Of a stretch of 64,000 bases of DNA, positions 1-13,829 are shown piece after piece. Position 1 is the stretch's first letter, and every line of letters begins with the position of its first letter. This DNA is from Chamaea fasciata (taxonomy: Eukaryota; Chordata; Aves; Passeriformes; Sylviidae): positions 2,480,001 through 2,544,000 of the forward strand of contig JARCOQ010000002.1 of assembly GCA_029207755.1 (NCBI GenBank), written 5' to 3'. The notes beneath the pieces are model-generated. The model did not search any database and was not told the origin of the DNA. It worked only from the letters and a program-made list of their open reading frames with translations. A program made the translations under genes and the position numbers.

Positions 1-2794
1 GCAGGAATCCATCCCTGTATGGACGGGGAATTAGCTTCTGACGTGGGAAATAAATTCTGTTTACACCTGGAGCCGTGGCTGGGTCCACCTATGCAAGAGC
101 AGGAGGATACACATGGATTTTGGGGATATAACCTTTGGTGCTGCAGGCACTCAGCAGCCAAAATGATGCATTAAAATGTGGTTTTTAGCCTGCTATTGTA
201 TCAGTTTGCACAGAATATGGAGCAGAATGCTGCACAAAAGGCAACAGTCCATACTAAATCTAAAGAGTTACAGCCTATTGAAGAAAGCAGTGCTTAAATT
301 TACAACATGGATGGCTCAAGGCATCTCTTGGAAAACACATGTAGGAAATATGCTCATTCTGCCCTGGATGTTAAAATACAGCAGGAAGTGAAAGGAGTAA
401 AAGAGCAAAGTAGGCAGATAATAGAATTCAGTATCATTGCTTCAATGAGACTACTAATAAGCATGAAATTGAACATCTGCTTAAGTGCATGTCTGGGTTA
501 TAGCATAAAGATAACTCTCATAATTGTACCCTGATATTTCCATAGCAGAGATTGGAGTGGATGATAACCAGCATAATGCAAAGATAAATGTTATACTCTG
601 GAAAAAGCTGTACAGTTATTTTACCTGTGATTGATAGGAATGAAAAAAAAAACCAAGGGTCTTGTAGTTTGGGGTGTTTTTTTTGAAGAAAATCCTTTGA
701 ATATATTAAATATTTGGAGGAAATGCTATCATGAGCTGAACAGTAAAAATTATCTGTCGAAATTTTTTTTTCTAGTCCCATAGTGACTTGTGGTGGTGGT
801 GGGTCTCTGAGTATTCTTTTTCCGTGAAAGAAATCTCATGCTGCCAGTTTAGTGTCCATGCTGTAGGAAATGTCTTCTACAACAAAGGAAAGAAATAATA
901 ATGACAACAGAACCAAACATTGTACTGGGTGACTGTTTTTGCAATCATAAATCAAATAAACTTCCCTAAGAAATCTTTCAGATGGGACAAGATGTCAGGT
1001 AAGCTTCTGTTGCTCAGCTGGGAAAGACCTGAATTGAAAATCAAAATATTCTGGCAGAAAGAGACCTTGTGCATGGGAAAATGAAATGTCAGCATTGTAA
1101 AGCAACTCTGTAGGCAGATTTAAATCATTTTATGCCTCAATATACTGGTTTTGTATTAATCTACAGAGATTATGATGCTTTCTAACTCGAATTTCAGGTC
1201 CTGAGCTTCACATGAGCGAAATGTTCCTTACCTTTTTGGAACAACTTTGCCTGAAATTCCTTAGACTTTGCGACTACACCGAGTAGATAATGCAAGGTTG
1301 GGTCTTTTATTGGTTTTCTCCCAGTAGAATGCTGCTCAAAGGCGCTGCGCCTGTGTGAGACCTCATTGTCATTCCGCCATGTATTGCTTTGGGGCAGCTG
1401 CTCTATTATAAGCCCACATAGTTATGAGTGAGAGACTGCAAACGTATTCTTCTGAGGAAGATGCATTGTTTCTGACAGATACAATTAATAACTCTGGCTT
1501 TTGAGATGGGGTTTTTTGTCTGTCTGGTGTGGGTGCTGGTTTGGTTTTTTTTTTTTTTTTTGAGGGGAGTTGTTTGTTTGTTTGTGGGGCTTTTTGTTTG
1601 TTTTAATTGAAAGGTTGGTTAAGGTCTATGAAAATATTGCGTGTTTTTATATGAGTTTTATCAGGCAGTAGCCCTCAGATTTCTCAGAATGCTATGGGTA
1701 AATGTAGGAATGACACTCCAGTAAGAAAGTTTCTTCTAGTTAAAAGAACAAAAATTAATGAAAATTAGTAGTCTGGCATTGTTCTTAACAACAGACCATC
1801 TCTAATATACTTTTCTCCTCTAATTTTTATTTTTAAATAAAATTATTCTAATACAGGTAATCACAATGGCAAGGTAATCACTGGAGTCAATCAAAAGGAA
1901 AAGTTATGCTCTACAAATTAACATGCTCTGCTCGGGAAATCAATGTCAGATAAATAACTATCCACAGGACACAACAGGAGTGGATACGTCATTCACTAAA
2001 TGCAGAGAAGTTTGTACAGAAAAATAGCTTAGGCTCTGTTTGCCACAGGTCTTGGTTATTAATACATTGAACTGAATATTCAAAGTGTTTCCAGGTAAAA
2101 AACTTTTGTAAAAATCACATGCTTGTATTTTAAGGAAAAAATTGCTTTGAAGACTGAGTTGTCTCATTTTTTGAGAGAAATAAGAAATACAGGGTTAGGA
2201 TCGCCTGGTCTGAGTTTATTGTAGCGTGGAAATAAACTCTTGTATATTTTAATGCCGTTGTCATCAGATTAATTTCTTTGGCTCTTCCCTGGATATTCCT
2301 GATCTTCACCCAAACCTCAATTGCTTCCTTATCTCCTGGTGGTGGGACTACCCTCAGGGCACGGAACAAAACGTTCTAAATTGCATCCAGAGAGACTCTT
2401 CTCATGGCGACCATCCTTTGTAAACTCAGCTTCTGATTTTATGATAGCAGTTAAAGGCGAACCCCAGATGCTCTCTGACCCTCTTAGGTGGCTTATGGGG
2501 TTTTAATAGGACAGCTGAGAATTAACTCCCCAGTAATCATCAGAGGGACATTATGGAGTCAGAATCATGCAGGATTAGACCTTAGGTCACCTCACTATTG
2601 GTAATATTTTCCCTTAAGTGTCAGGGAAGTGAGAGGAGCAACACTTGGGCACGCTTCAGAGAGAGGGCTGCAGAAAGCTCTTCCTCATCACTGCAATTAG
2701 CTCCAGCGGCTGAATGCTCCCCCAAGCTGAACCCAGGTCTTCCCAGGACTGTGATTTATTTCAGTTTTATCCAGGTTCAATCTAATAATTAGCT
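1..2794. other. Gene-free AT-rich sequence
   Basis: No supportable exon, RNA gene or named repeat was seen here. Open frames are all under 90 codons, overlap on both strands and show no domain or signal peptide that stands out. A run of T about 18 long near 1544-1562, followed by TTTG units to about 1605, is low-complexity sequence. The stretch reads as ordinary intergenic DNA. Confidence 0.6.
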
Positions 2795-3045
2795 ATTTGT
2801 GTTGCGTTGGCCCTGTCTGGGCACCAAGTGCCCACCGAAGCCACGCGGTCACTTCCCTCCTCAGATGGACAGTGGGAGAAAGTATCACAGAATGCTTGTG
2901 GATCATGGTATAGGGACCATGAGAGATCACTCACCAGCTGCCATCATGGGCAAAACAGGCTTGATTTGGGGATATAATTTTTTACCAATCAAAGCAGAGT
3001 AAGGTAATGAGAAACAAAACCTTAGAAACATCTTCTTCCTCCTTC
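2795..3045. mobile_element. Candidate avian ERV-derived interspersed repeat fragment
   Basis: The stretch is less AT-rich than its flanks and resembles a dispersed avian repeat I associate with endogenous retrovirus LTR or leader regions. The recognised features are a C/T-rich segment about a small insert-like GGACAGTGGGAGAAAG motif, then GAGATCACTCACCAGCTGCC, then ATGGGCAAAACAGGCTTGAT, then ACCAATCAAAGCAGAGTAAGG. No gag, pol or env reading frame is present, and the 67-codon open frame across it is not retroviral as far as I can tell. Borders, orientation and family are uncertain, and terminal repeats or target-site duplications were not identified. The match is from memory of repeat appearance, not a search. 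Confidence 0.38.
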
Positions 3046-3618
3046 GTCACTCGAGGAGTGAGAAATTTCACAATGAAATCTCGATCTCCACTTCACTGTG
3101 TTTACCAGATTTGCCTTTGTAGCTGTATAAATGGAAGAATATTCAAGTTTTCTCACAGCTGACTGAAATTCCTGTGCAGAAACGCTGCTCTCTGATGCAG
3201 CTGAGCTGGTTTGCTTGACGTCTGCTTCTGTCCTGAAGTTACTGAGATTAGCAGTGTTTAGAAGAGATGTGTGTTACAAATTTATCTCACTGCTACGACA
3301 ACAGACTCTGGTGTGGCTTTACAAAGCCAGTTAAAGGATTTACAAGCCCTTTTTGCATTAAAACTTTTTCTTTGCCTTGGCTTTCAGCTAGAAAAGCAGA
3401 AGCAAACCACGGGTTTTCCCCCGCAGTGACTTCTAGATTAGACAGCCATGAAATTCAGTCAGTTTGCCTTGGAGTGCTCAAGGTTCCTAAAAGCTCCTAA
3501 AAAGCATTTTTTCGAGGGCAATATCTCAAATCCACACCAGCCCTGTGGTCCAAAAACTTCCTTGCATCGCTGGAGAGGGAAAGGGAGAAGGGAGTGGAGA
3601 GACAACCTCAGGGCCATT

Positions 3619-3644
3619 CTGAGCTTTCCTTAAGGAAAGCTCAG
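3619..3644. repeat. Perfect 26-bp palindrome
   Basis: The left half CTGAGCTTTCCTT is followed directly by its exact reverse complement AAGGAAAGCTCAG, with no spacer. It lies in unique sequence with no gene nearby. A perfect 26-bp palindrome is unlikely by chance in a 64-kb window. It could extrude as a cruciform, be a two-fold-symmetric protein site, or be an assembly or fold-back artefact. Function is unknown. Confidence 0.85.
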
Positions 3645-6600
3645 CCTCTGCAGCCTATCCACCTCTAGGGATTTGTATTGCGTGGAATAAACATCTCCTA
3701 AACCTCAATAGCTACAGACATCTCATGATCCTGGTTGCAATAAATAGTATTCCTCCTTCTTATTCCTTCCCTCCCCATTCGGAGTGTGAGCTGAAGTAAG
3801 GTTCAGTAAATCATGTTTAAAAAAAATAATACGACTGGGACTACAGACAGTGTCTTGACACTGCTCAGGTAAATCTGGGTGGTCTGGAGGTCGACTGGGG
3901 GCTTTCTGATATGATTTGAAATATGCAAGAAGGAGAATTCACAATCAGAAAGGCCCTGCTTCCATTTTCGCCCTTTGGAAAAGGTCATCGATCTCATGAT
4001 GACCTAAAAGGCACTGAAATTATTCTATTGAGCAAAATTCCTCTTAAAATGCACCCTTAATTCACATTTTCTCCAGTGTGTGGAATAGGGAACAGCATAA
4101 ACAAAGCATGGCTGACCTTGCCCACGTTTGGGCAAAGTGATTTTTTTTAATCTCTCATTTTTAGTTTCTCAGCCTTCGACAACATCACAGCGTGTGTAGA
4201 GATTATTAATTTACTCTTTAAAAATGCTTTGGGTTTCTAAAAACTTTAAAAATCTCCTTTATCCACTGCATTACACCACTACCATCCCCACCTTGGTTTG
4301 GTTTTGTTTTTTTTTTTTCCAGCTAAATTCCCGCATGTCTTCTCAGGTAGTGTGCTCATTTAAATTCCCAGGGAAAATCTACAATCTTGTGTTCGTGGAT
4401 GTGTGGAAAGCATACATTTATCACAATCAAAGCAGAGAGGGGAGGAAGGGAGGATATTGTCGCTTTATTTTTTCTTCACCATTAACCTCTTAAGTCTTTA
4501 GTAAATTGGCTGTCCTTTAATCACGTCCTTAACAACCCCTGATGAGCTATTAATTGTATGTGCACTTGATCACTTGTAAAATCCCCCTGTACTCCTTCAG
4601 CTTCCCTTTGCTCAGATTATAGCAGCAAGAATTTTTCTGGAAATACTTCATTATTTCACTACTTCTCATTAGGAGTCCAAAGGTCATATCCCTAGACCAA
4701 CATGAAGCTGATTTTTCCATTTAGCCAAGGCAACTTCACTTGATTTAGCAAGTGGGCTCCAAAGATGACAATTTGTTCCATTTCCTATATATTCTTTTTG
4801 TTCCCCAGAAGTTTTTCTTTTTCTTAAGATAAGAGCTGGCAAAGATTTATGTTTTTGTTCTTCTTCTTTGAATCTTCGTATTCTATTTATGGAAATTTTA
4901 TTTTATTTTATATAATTGTTTTTTTTTAACTAAGAAACACTAAAACCTTATTACTTGTACCTGGCTTGCCTAAACTTACGGAGATGATGGTAATTCCTCA
5001 AAGATCATGTCAATAGAAACCTCCGCTTAAAACAGCAGCTTTCTGCCTGCTCAAGTTTGTTCCAAAGGCTCCATTTTTTAAATGCCCAGAGAAAATTCTA
5101 TTAATTTGCATGGCCAACTGCTACCTCCATATTTAATTGCTATCTAATATTTAATCAATTTCTGGTTTTTCCCTTTTACTTCCTTAGGACTAAAGTGGAA
5201 CAAATCCAGTTTATTCCCTCTGAGCAGCTCCTGTACTTTATTTTCAATGCTGTAGAAAATAATGCGCTTTTAAAATTATTTCTATTTTTTAAAAAATCTT
5301 CTGCTTCACTAAATATATTATTTGACTTTTATCCAAAATTAACTTATCCAGAGCTTTTTCAGTACAGAAATTGGTAGCATGTGTAAAAAAGAGGCCTGCC
5401 TGCGGTGCTGGTAGTTTGTGTTGTTCTATTTTCTAGATTCTCATGGAAAAAACTACAAAAGGAGCAAAAGGAAAACCATGCTGATTTACTGAGAGACAGC
5501 CAGAAATGGTTTGATATGAAAATTCATTTGATCTGCATCAAAACCCTGTCTGGATGAAAAGGATGTGCTTTGTACGCCACAGAAAGTAAGTTCCTTGTAG
5601 GATGTATTATTGCCTGCTGGGCCCATCAAATTGAATTAACACTCAGTGATCTGGTGAAAAATGGGGCCTGGATCAATTGTTTTGGGCATGGCTGAAGGAA
5701 AACTGATGTGCATTCCACCCACCCCCCCCCCCAAAAATCAATGAGACGTAGCTGACTGTGCATGTGTGTTGTCATCAAAGCAGCTCAAATTCAGATTTAT
5801 GTTTAGTCTGCACACAGGAATCAGCACCTACAGGACAACAACAGCTATTTTGAGCCGAGATTAGCTGTTTCCATACCTGATGCAAACAGATCACCTGCTG
5901 CACAGTGTCCTCTCGACAAGAAATTGATAAATAATTTAAAAAATTTTAGTAATTGGGAGTTTGTGTGAGTGATATTCCACGAGTTTTGTCAGGACGCTCA
6001 TTCTTACAAGTACCATTTGTCATACCCCAAGCTCTAAAATAGTCTTGAAACTTCTGAAGAAACGAGAAAGGGGGAAATGAAGCAACAACACGAGACACAA
6101 TTTGCAAAGAAACAGCAAATGCTTAAAAATTGAAAGTCAGATATATCCATAACTTCAATGAAACTCTCTATGACAACATTATTTAACATTTCAGCCTCAA
6201 ATAATAAATGCTTACAAAACCAAACCATCCTATATATGAGAAATGCTTTCTTCCAAATCTCTGCACAAACAAGATATTTGCCATAATTCAGATGGACAGG
6301 AAAAAAGTCTTCCAGAAAAACGGATTCCTCTTAAATTAGGCTGGGAATTTCCTAATTTTTTGATCTTCCTTTAAGCTACGGGAACGAATATTCTCTACTT
6401 GCATCAGGAAAGTTTTTCTTGTGTGTTCTTTCTTTAGTTTCCTCAGCATGGTCTTGCAGAAAGTCATCATTTTGACATAGAGTTGTACAATTAAATTTCA
6501 GGGGTAAGCATTCAAAAATTTTATACTATAGAAATCCGGGAATTGAAATCCCTGGAGCAGACCTGCCATGTTTTTTACAGGTAAAGGAGTTGCTGCAGAT

Positions 6601-8140
6601 TGGTTTTGCAGGAGGAATAATCTCTTATTAGCCAATTAAACAAATGACTGATATTGAGTACACAAGGTACAAGCTCTCCTTTTTCACTGATGAGGGAAAT
6701 ACTTTATCACCCAATTGATTGTGACTGAATGGATGAGGTTGTGCATTGAGCAACTGCAAAAAGGAGGAAAGATGATTACACCACTTGAACCAGGCTCCAT
6801 TTGCAAAAAATCAATTCTACCGGGAGAGAAAAAATATATTGGTTGCTTTTTATCCTGGTGAAGGATTGATACTTAATATTGCAGAAAGCACCCAGCCCCT
6901 GGCTGGCGCTCAGAAAATATGCTACACTTGCTTCAGCTGTTGTGCCATTCCAGTATTGCGTGTAAACAGAAACAAATTATGCACATTAATTTCTTAGAGG
7001 TGAGAAATTATAACACGGGGTGATGATTACTCTGCTAATGTGTATTTATTTATTAGACATGTCAGAGCGTACTTACCAGTGATGTCAGCAGGTAAAAATA
7101 TTCTGTGTACCTCAAATCCAAGGCTGCTGAGCCAGGCAGTACATCTCCCTGTTTAAACTGGTTTGGGAGCCTACTTGAAGGAAATTTTCCTCAGTTAAAC
7201 AACCTGTGGACACGAGTTGTAGCCTCGCTTGGTAAGATGTCAGTGATTTCTCTACACTATTCGGTATTTTTTAGATATATTTTTGTTATCGTTAAGGGGT
7301 AGGGTGTTAAAATGATGATTGAAAAATCAGTTATTGAGGGAGTTTGAACTCCTCTGCTTTGAAACCACTTGTTGCTGACTTAAGTCTCATCAAATCAAAA
7401 TTTTCAAGCCCCGCCCTGCTATTAAGTGACCAAACACCGCAGATAAGGCTGGAGCCCTCCCTGTGCTTTTGCTCATTCACCTGTCAGATAACCAGAAGAG
7501 TAATCCCACCTTTTCAGTCTCTTCGAAACAAGCAAACAAAACCCTCCCAGACATCAAACACCAGAGCATTTCCCCTTTCTGGCTGAACACTAAAGCAGTG
7601 TCCTCTTCACAGACACCTTGAAGCAGTAGGGGAGTTTCTGCTGTGTTAAAAGGCAGTAGAAGAGGCAGACCCAGTTTAGGATTGGTTCACCTTTTTCACT
7701 TCCAAATAGTTTTGATCCACCTCGAAGCTCACCCCTGCGTACACAGGAGTGTGGATATCTCTAAACTCTCCTCCTCCAGATGTAACAGCTAGCCTGGATT
7801 TTCCTTCCCTGCTTCCCCAAAAATAAAACCTATCCTGGTTTTCTAAGTGCCAGCAGGAATAACTCTCCCTTATTCCACGTCTGGAGCTTAGAGCAACAAA
7901 TAGAAGAGACAGAAAACCAAGTGGGATGAAAAGAAAAGGCCGGGAATACCTGGGGTGAGAAGATTTTTTGTATCTTGTAGGAAAAAAACTGCTGAAACGG
8001 TCACCAAATTTAGGAGTGGTTTTCCACTGTGGTCAAGTTAAATGTATTTAATTGTGAATCACTTTAATAGTTATGTGTGTTGAGTGTATTTGAACTGGAA
8101 AGTGCTATTATGCTTGGCCATAATATAAAAGTAAATTCTA

Positions 8141-8162
8141 ACTTTTTTTTTTTTTTTTTTTT
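8141..8162. repeat. T homopolymer run
   Basis: About 20 consecutive T bases interrupt otherwise unique AT-rich sequence. Similar T runs occur near 1544, 44385, 46960 and 63160. No retroposon body was recognised next to it, so it is listed as a simple repeat only. Confidence 0.8.
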
Positions 8163-9356
8163 AATCCAGTGAAACAGCTTGAGCTATTAATATTGGTCTT
8201 TATGGACCCCAGCAGAGGTGTGGAAATCTCATTAGGAATGTAAATGTCAGGTAGGACACTTAAAAACCTCATTATGGAGAAGAACCCAAGTACCAAAAGT
8301 GACATAAATTACTGCCCAACTTGAATATTGCAGAAGAGAAATCCAGCAGAGCTCTGTTCTGTGGTTTGATTGGGAGGACAATTACTACCAGCTTTATCTT
8401 GATCTAATGAAGATGAAATGTACGTTTAACTAGATTTGTGCTTCAACTGACTGACTGAAAAGAGAGTAAGGTAGAGAAAGGTAATAAGTCTCTTTAAATA
8501 TTAAATAAATCTCTTAGGGCAATGAAAGGCTTTTGTAGGAGTTTTGTGTACTTTAATGGCTTATCTGTTCATAGTAATGCTTCAGGTAGAAAATTTCATA
8601 GATATGTCTAGTTAAAATCTGAAATTTAGCATTACTCAGCAATAGCTGCTTTCCTAAGATAAAGTTAGCTATTATTATTAGTCTCCATATTTTTGGCTGT
8701 CCAACACATCCCCTGATTTCCTGATGGGCTCTGCCTGGCAAGAGCATGACCCAGTGTCAGGTGAGAGTCACAATGTCTTGTCACTGTGCAGAGAGTTGGG
8801 CTGGGACCATCCCACATCTTTAAGTGATTTCAGAGCCAATTTGGAAGAAACTAAATGTTGGCGTTGGAAGACGAACACTCATGACCTGCTGCTGTAGTGA
8901 TGAAGCTTGGATGGTTTGGCAAGAGGAAAGATAAAATTAGGAATTCACAGAGGGTATGAGTTCAACCAAACTGCTCTTGGCTGCTCTGTACCTTTCAGCT
9001 GCACCCTTGCTCTGTCTTTTTCTCTTTTCACACCTTTCCCCATTACCAAGGAATCTTTGGACTAGAGGAGGATTGGCTCCTTGCTTTGATGTAAACAGAA
9101 TTCAGCTGGACTGCTTGCAGGTGATCAGTTTTGATTATTTTGATTTCCCTTTATTTTAAACACACCCAGAAGTCTGATCACGTCAGAGGCTAATCAGAAT
9201 ATGGAGATTTATTTACTCCACCATATCAAGATTAGCCACAAAGTGATAAGAAAAACCTACCCAGATTCAAGACTTCTGCCTAACAGAGGCGTAAATATCC
9301 AGGAAGCATCCTTGCCCCTTCAGCAGCTGAAGTATTCTATACAATCAATGGCATGC

Positions 9357-9560
9357 TTTTTGTTTTGTTTTGTTTTGTTTTTTGGGGTTTATTTTTTTTG
9401 GTGGGTTTTTGGTTTTGTTTTGTTTTTTTTTTTTGTTTTTAGCTCAGTGACAGAAAATCTGTCCAAACACAGCGTGTTTGGTGGGGGAGTTTGTGGGGGG
9501 GTTTTTTTGAGTTTGTTTCTTTTAGTGTGTACGTGTCGTTGGTTTTTATGGGGTATTTTT
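9357..9560. repeat. T/G-rich low-complexity tract
   Basis: The tract begins with TTTTG pentamers, passes through mixed TTTTTTGGG/TTGGTTT sequence, and includes runs of up to seven G around 9480-9506. The plus strand is almost free of A and C in its first half. It produces spurious Phe/Val/Gly-rich open frames on the plus strand and Lys/Thr/Pro-rich ones on the minus strand, which should not be annotated as genes. G runs make local G-quadruplex formation conceivable. Confidence 0.8.
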
Positions 9561-12500
9561 AGGAGAGAAAGCAGCACCAACAGGAGATGTAAGTAATGAA
9601 GGTACTGGGTTGAGTTTGTTATACCCATCAAGCATAAATTAGTCTGGATTTAGCTTTAAATCTCCATTGGATTTGCTCACTCACTGCTGTCCATAAAAAC
9701 CCATCACATTGTTTAGCACAATTAGGCTTGATTGTTTAAACAGTCTGGACTGAAATAGCATTAATTAGCTATGTCATACTATTATTCATTGTCCAGAAAC
9801 TTGCTGTTATCATTCAGATCATGCTTGGATTTACTGGCAGAGCAGAACCTGGAAAAACATAGCAGACAGTAGACTTTATAAAGCTGCTTTATTTTTTGCT
9901 TATTCAGTTTTCTGAGGAAGGACATGCAATGTTAGGAAAAGATCTTTAAACCTAAAATGGAGAGAGAGATGGAGATGAGACCTTGTTTTATCTCTTTTTG
10001 TTAACGTGTAGCTTCATAATCAGGAAGCCTTTCTGTTCTTCCTTTATTAATAGTCCATATTAAAATTTCAAAGTTGACTTTCTGGTGCGCAGAGTTGGTC
10101 TTTGCCTTTTCCAAGGATCCCAATACACCAAATTACAGGCACATGAATTTACCTTCCTCCTCACAGATGTTTTACTTTGCCTTGCTTTTACATTCACTTT
10201 TCCTTTTTGGCACTTATAATGAGCACATACTCAGGCAACACGAAATATCTTAAATTAAGATTTAACCAGTTCATTTAAAGCAACACAAAGTCAAACACAG
10301 AGGAGCAAGTGTGCCATGCTGTGACTCAAGCCGCTTTAGAAAAAACAAAGCTGAACAAAAATACAAACGTTTATGTTTATTTACACAAACAAGTGCCTGT
10401 TTGTGTACAGTGTGCTGGGCGTTTTTAAAATTTGAATAAAAGGTAATTTTCTAGTTGTAAACCCCAGGCATTATCAGATCCCTACCCTCATCTAATGGCA
10501 ATATCTCTTTGTGCTTGGATGGAGCACCAGCTCGCTCCTTTGGTGTGAGCAATTACTGTCATAAGCCATAAATCTGCCTCATGCAGTGACAGTTTAAGCT
10601 CAGGATTCTTAATGCTGGCTCTCTTAGAATAATGGTTGCTTAACATAACACTTGGAGCATTACCCATGTGGATCAGAAAGAGGGTTTTGAGTGAAAAAAA
10701 ATTGTTCTGCCTTCCAGATGAGTCTTTGGCATTATGCTGCATATAAACTGCAGTTATTTCACTCAATACTGAAACTTCTCCTGAGCTCGTATCAGGACTT
10801 AATTTAAAGACACCAATGAGACAGGAAAGAAGGAATGTTCGTAGTTTAAGACGGTCTTCTCCTCTCTCAAAATGTTTTTATTTAAAAACCAAACAACAAT
10901 GGAAAAGCATAATGGTAACCAGTAAATTGCTCCTTTAAGAAATGAGCCTTTGGATTTGCTGGGAAAGTTTTCTTGTGTTGATACACTTAAAGAATACCTT
11001 GATTTGTGCTGGAATTCTCTAGTATTTCAATGTGTGGGGGGGAAAAAATTCAAAGGACCCCAGTTAAAAAGCAGGCATCACTGAGAAACTCCATCAATCC
11101 TTATGTAGATGATACAGTGAGGGCAGCTAGAGTATTTACGGCTCTGTTTTTCTGCTAGGACTCTGGGACATGCAGATTTTTTAATATAACTGTCATTATT
11201 GAATCCTGTGGAAATTTCCAGCTGACTGGATTTCAGAGTCCTCAAATTCTAGCCCTATATTCTGTATTTTTTGACTTTCTGATAAGCTAGGCAACCTTCA
11301 CTGTCCTTCCCCTAATCACAAAGGAGAAATATCGGCCTCTTGAGTAGCTGGTGGAATTAATGCCTGATGATTTCACGATTAATGTAATCTTTATGCAGCA
11401 ATTTCCACTGTTGTCCAATATCCACGATGGATCTCTTCACAGCAGCCATGAAATATTTTAGAGAAATTGTAACTTCGTGGAGAACACGAGATACACATCT
11501 AATCAGAACTTTCTGAATGTAAATCATATTCATGCAAGGCAGGCAGATTTTATTGCTGGGTGAAGTCAATAACACTAACGAGGAAGAATTCATTCTGTTG
11601 AACTTGTAGTACTCTTAATGTGCCCGATTTTTGCTGGGTGCTCTTAGGCTGCCTTTTTAATTTAGATTTCCAGACACATCTAAACCACATCCTGGATGCA
11701 AACCCTACCAACAGCTATATGTAATTTTAAATCAGAAAAATCCCTCACAACCATAAAGGGCTACAAGGAGATCTTTCTTTCATTTCCTTTCAATACTATT
11801 GACAACCAAGTAAGTCTCAGCAAAAGTGGTTTAGTCAATAATTCCTGCTGGCATTACCGGTATGATTTAGAAGAGAGAGCGAGTCACCTACCAGACATAA
11901 TGACTGTGTTGGGAAGGATGCTATTTGTCACACTGGGCTTTGCCTCCCTGCACAGCAGGAGATGAGAAGGCAGCCTGCCTGACTTTGGGAATTTTTTCCC
12001 CTCTTCCTCTGATTTTTCTGAATCTAGCTCTACTGAAGGCAGTGGAAACACTCTGCTCTTCATATAGTCTTCACACATACAACCTTTCACAATTGTCCAT
12101 TTTATTTCTGTGTCTAAGCTTATCTTAATTCAGGAATCCCAGAAAATATTGTAAAATCCCCAGAATTTGAAGTAATTTTAAAGGGAAACCCTCCAGCATC
12201 TCAAAAGCCTTCAAAGCCTGTAATTAGTATCTGAATAACATGAAGCAAACATCTCAGAAGGAGATTTTTGAAAATCTGGATCAGGACAAGGCTCAAAAAT
12301 GGTAAGCTTGTGTTCAGGCTGGTAGCAGCGGAGAAGAATGTGTTATTTCCTCCTCTCCACAGTCATCACTGGTGGTTTGGTGTGGATTGGCTTCTGCAGG
12401 CTGGCATATAAATCCACAGCTTCACCTCATTGAGAGTTACTTCTTTTATATCTCTAAGATAATTTTAAATTAGAATTCTGAACTCTGTGCTCAAATTCTT

Positions 12501-13829
12501 TCCCCCCATTTGTGCTCGAGTATTCCAAACCAACCACCAAAAAAAATCACCACCAACTCTTGCTTTGGTGAGCCATCCTTTATCACCTTGATGCTGGAGC
12601 ACGGGATGGGGTGAGATAAACAACGGATGAGCTGCCACATTTCTACAGCTGAACGTCAGTGAGATGGGGAATTTCCTGCCTCAAGGTCTCAGCATTAGCT
12701 AAAACAGAAATTGCCTTTAAAGTCACAGAGGAGTTAGAGCAGTATAAACACTGAGGCTGCCAATTCATTGCTCTAGACTTCTGTCAGGAATCTGAGTGAG
12801 CTTGGTACTTGATTTTGACGTGCGTGTTTATTTTACACCACAAGGTTTGCTTTTTCCAATCATACTTCTCCTCAGGGTTTATTTAGTTTTGCCAATACTA
12901 ACAAAACTATTTGTGTGGTACCTGCTGAAATATTATTGAAGACATCTAGCAAGTCATTCTACACCCTCTTCTTAACATATTTTTAACTCTACTGCATAAA
13001 CAGTTAACTTATTCCTGAAGTAACTGCCTTCCAAATCCCAAGTCTCTTAAGCACTCTCTGATTATGTATTTGCTGGATGTCACTTGTTAGATTCTGTTTT
13101 CTCAACATTATTTGAGCAAAATGCTCTGGCTATCAGAACATAATAGGGGTGTTTCACGTACTGCAGTCACCCCACACTTGTCTGGGCCTTTCATCCTTCT
13201 GGCACTGCTTTTCCTTGTCAAAATGTTGGTTGAAGGCAGTCATTTGCTAAACATTTCATTTGGCAATTGCTTTTTTTGGGGTGGGTGTGTGAGGGGATTG
13301 GTAATTGGCCACCAACTTGAAAATTGAGGGCTCCTGGGGTGGACACACAGGATGTTGTTTCAGTTTGATAAAGCAGAAAGTCTAGTTCAGTGCAGGGTGT
13401 CTCTGCAGCTCTTTCTGCTTTAGGGTACTCTAAATTTACCAGATCTGCAAAGTAATCTCGTTTTGAGCTTAATATCCTTAACAGTTCATACTCTCTCTGC
13501 TTTCTTTTCATCTGGCTATCACTGATCAGTGCTGAAAATTCCCGTAGACCCTTGTGTCCTTCAGCGTTTTTCTGCCACGACTGTTATTATGCATTGTGTT
13601 TTGCAGGGACAGATTTCACACGGGATTGGTGAATCAATGCTTTCTGCCAAATTTCGTGAGTGTTTGGCAAAGTGACAGTATTAATTGAAAAAACCTGCTG
13701 GTAGTTCAAGCCTGTTTATGTAAACAGGGGCACTTTTTGTTTCCAGCCATGTACTCCAGTCATTTCGTGGTGGGATTTTAGTTCCTGGCCACTTGAGAGC
13801 TCTCATTCTGAATGTCAGGTAAGTTTTCC

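Noticed and set aside
8956..9159. 67-codon frame with a hydrophobic N-terminus resembling a signal peptide
   Set aside because: Short, no conserved cysteine pattern or domain, no nearby promoter features and no convincing splice donor; hydrophobic frames arise easily in T-rich DNA.
9201..9631. 131-codon plus-strand and 80-codon minus-strand frames
   Set aside because: Both are translations of the T/G low-complexity tract (Phe/Gly/Val-rich or Lys/Thr/Pro-rich).
10383..10406. Short hairpin ACACAAACA...TGTTTGTGT
   Set aside because: Only nine base pairs with a six-base loop in AT-rich DNA; expected by chance at this window size.
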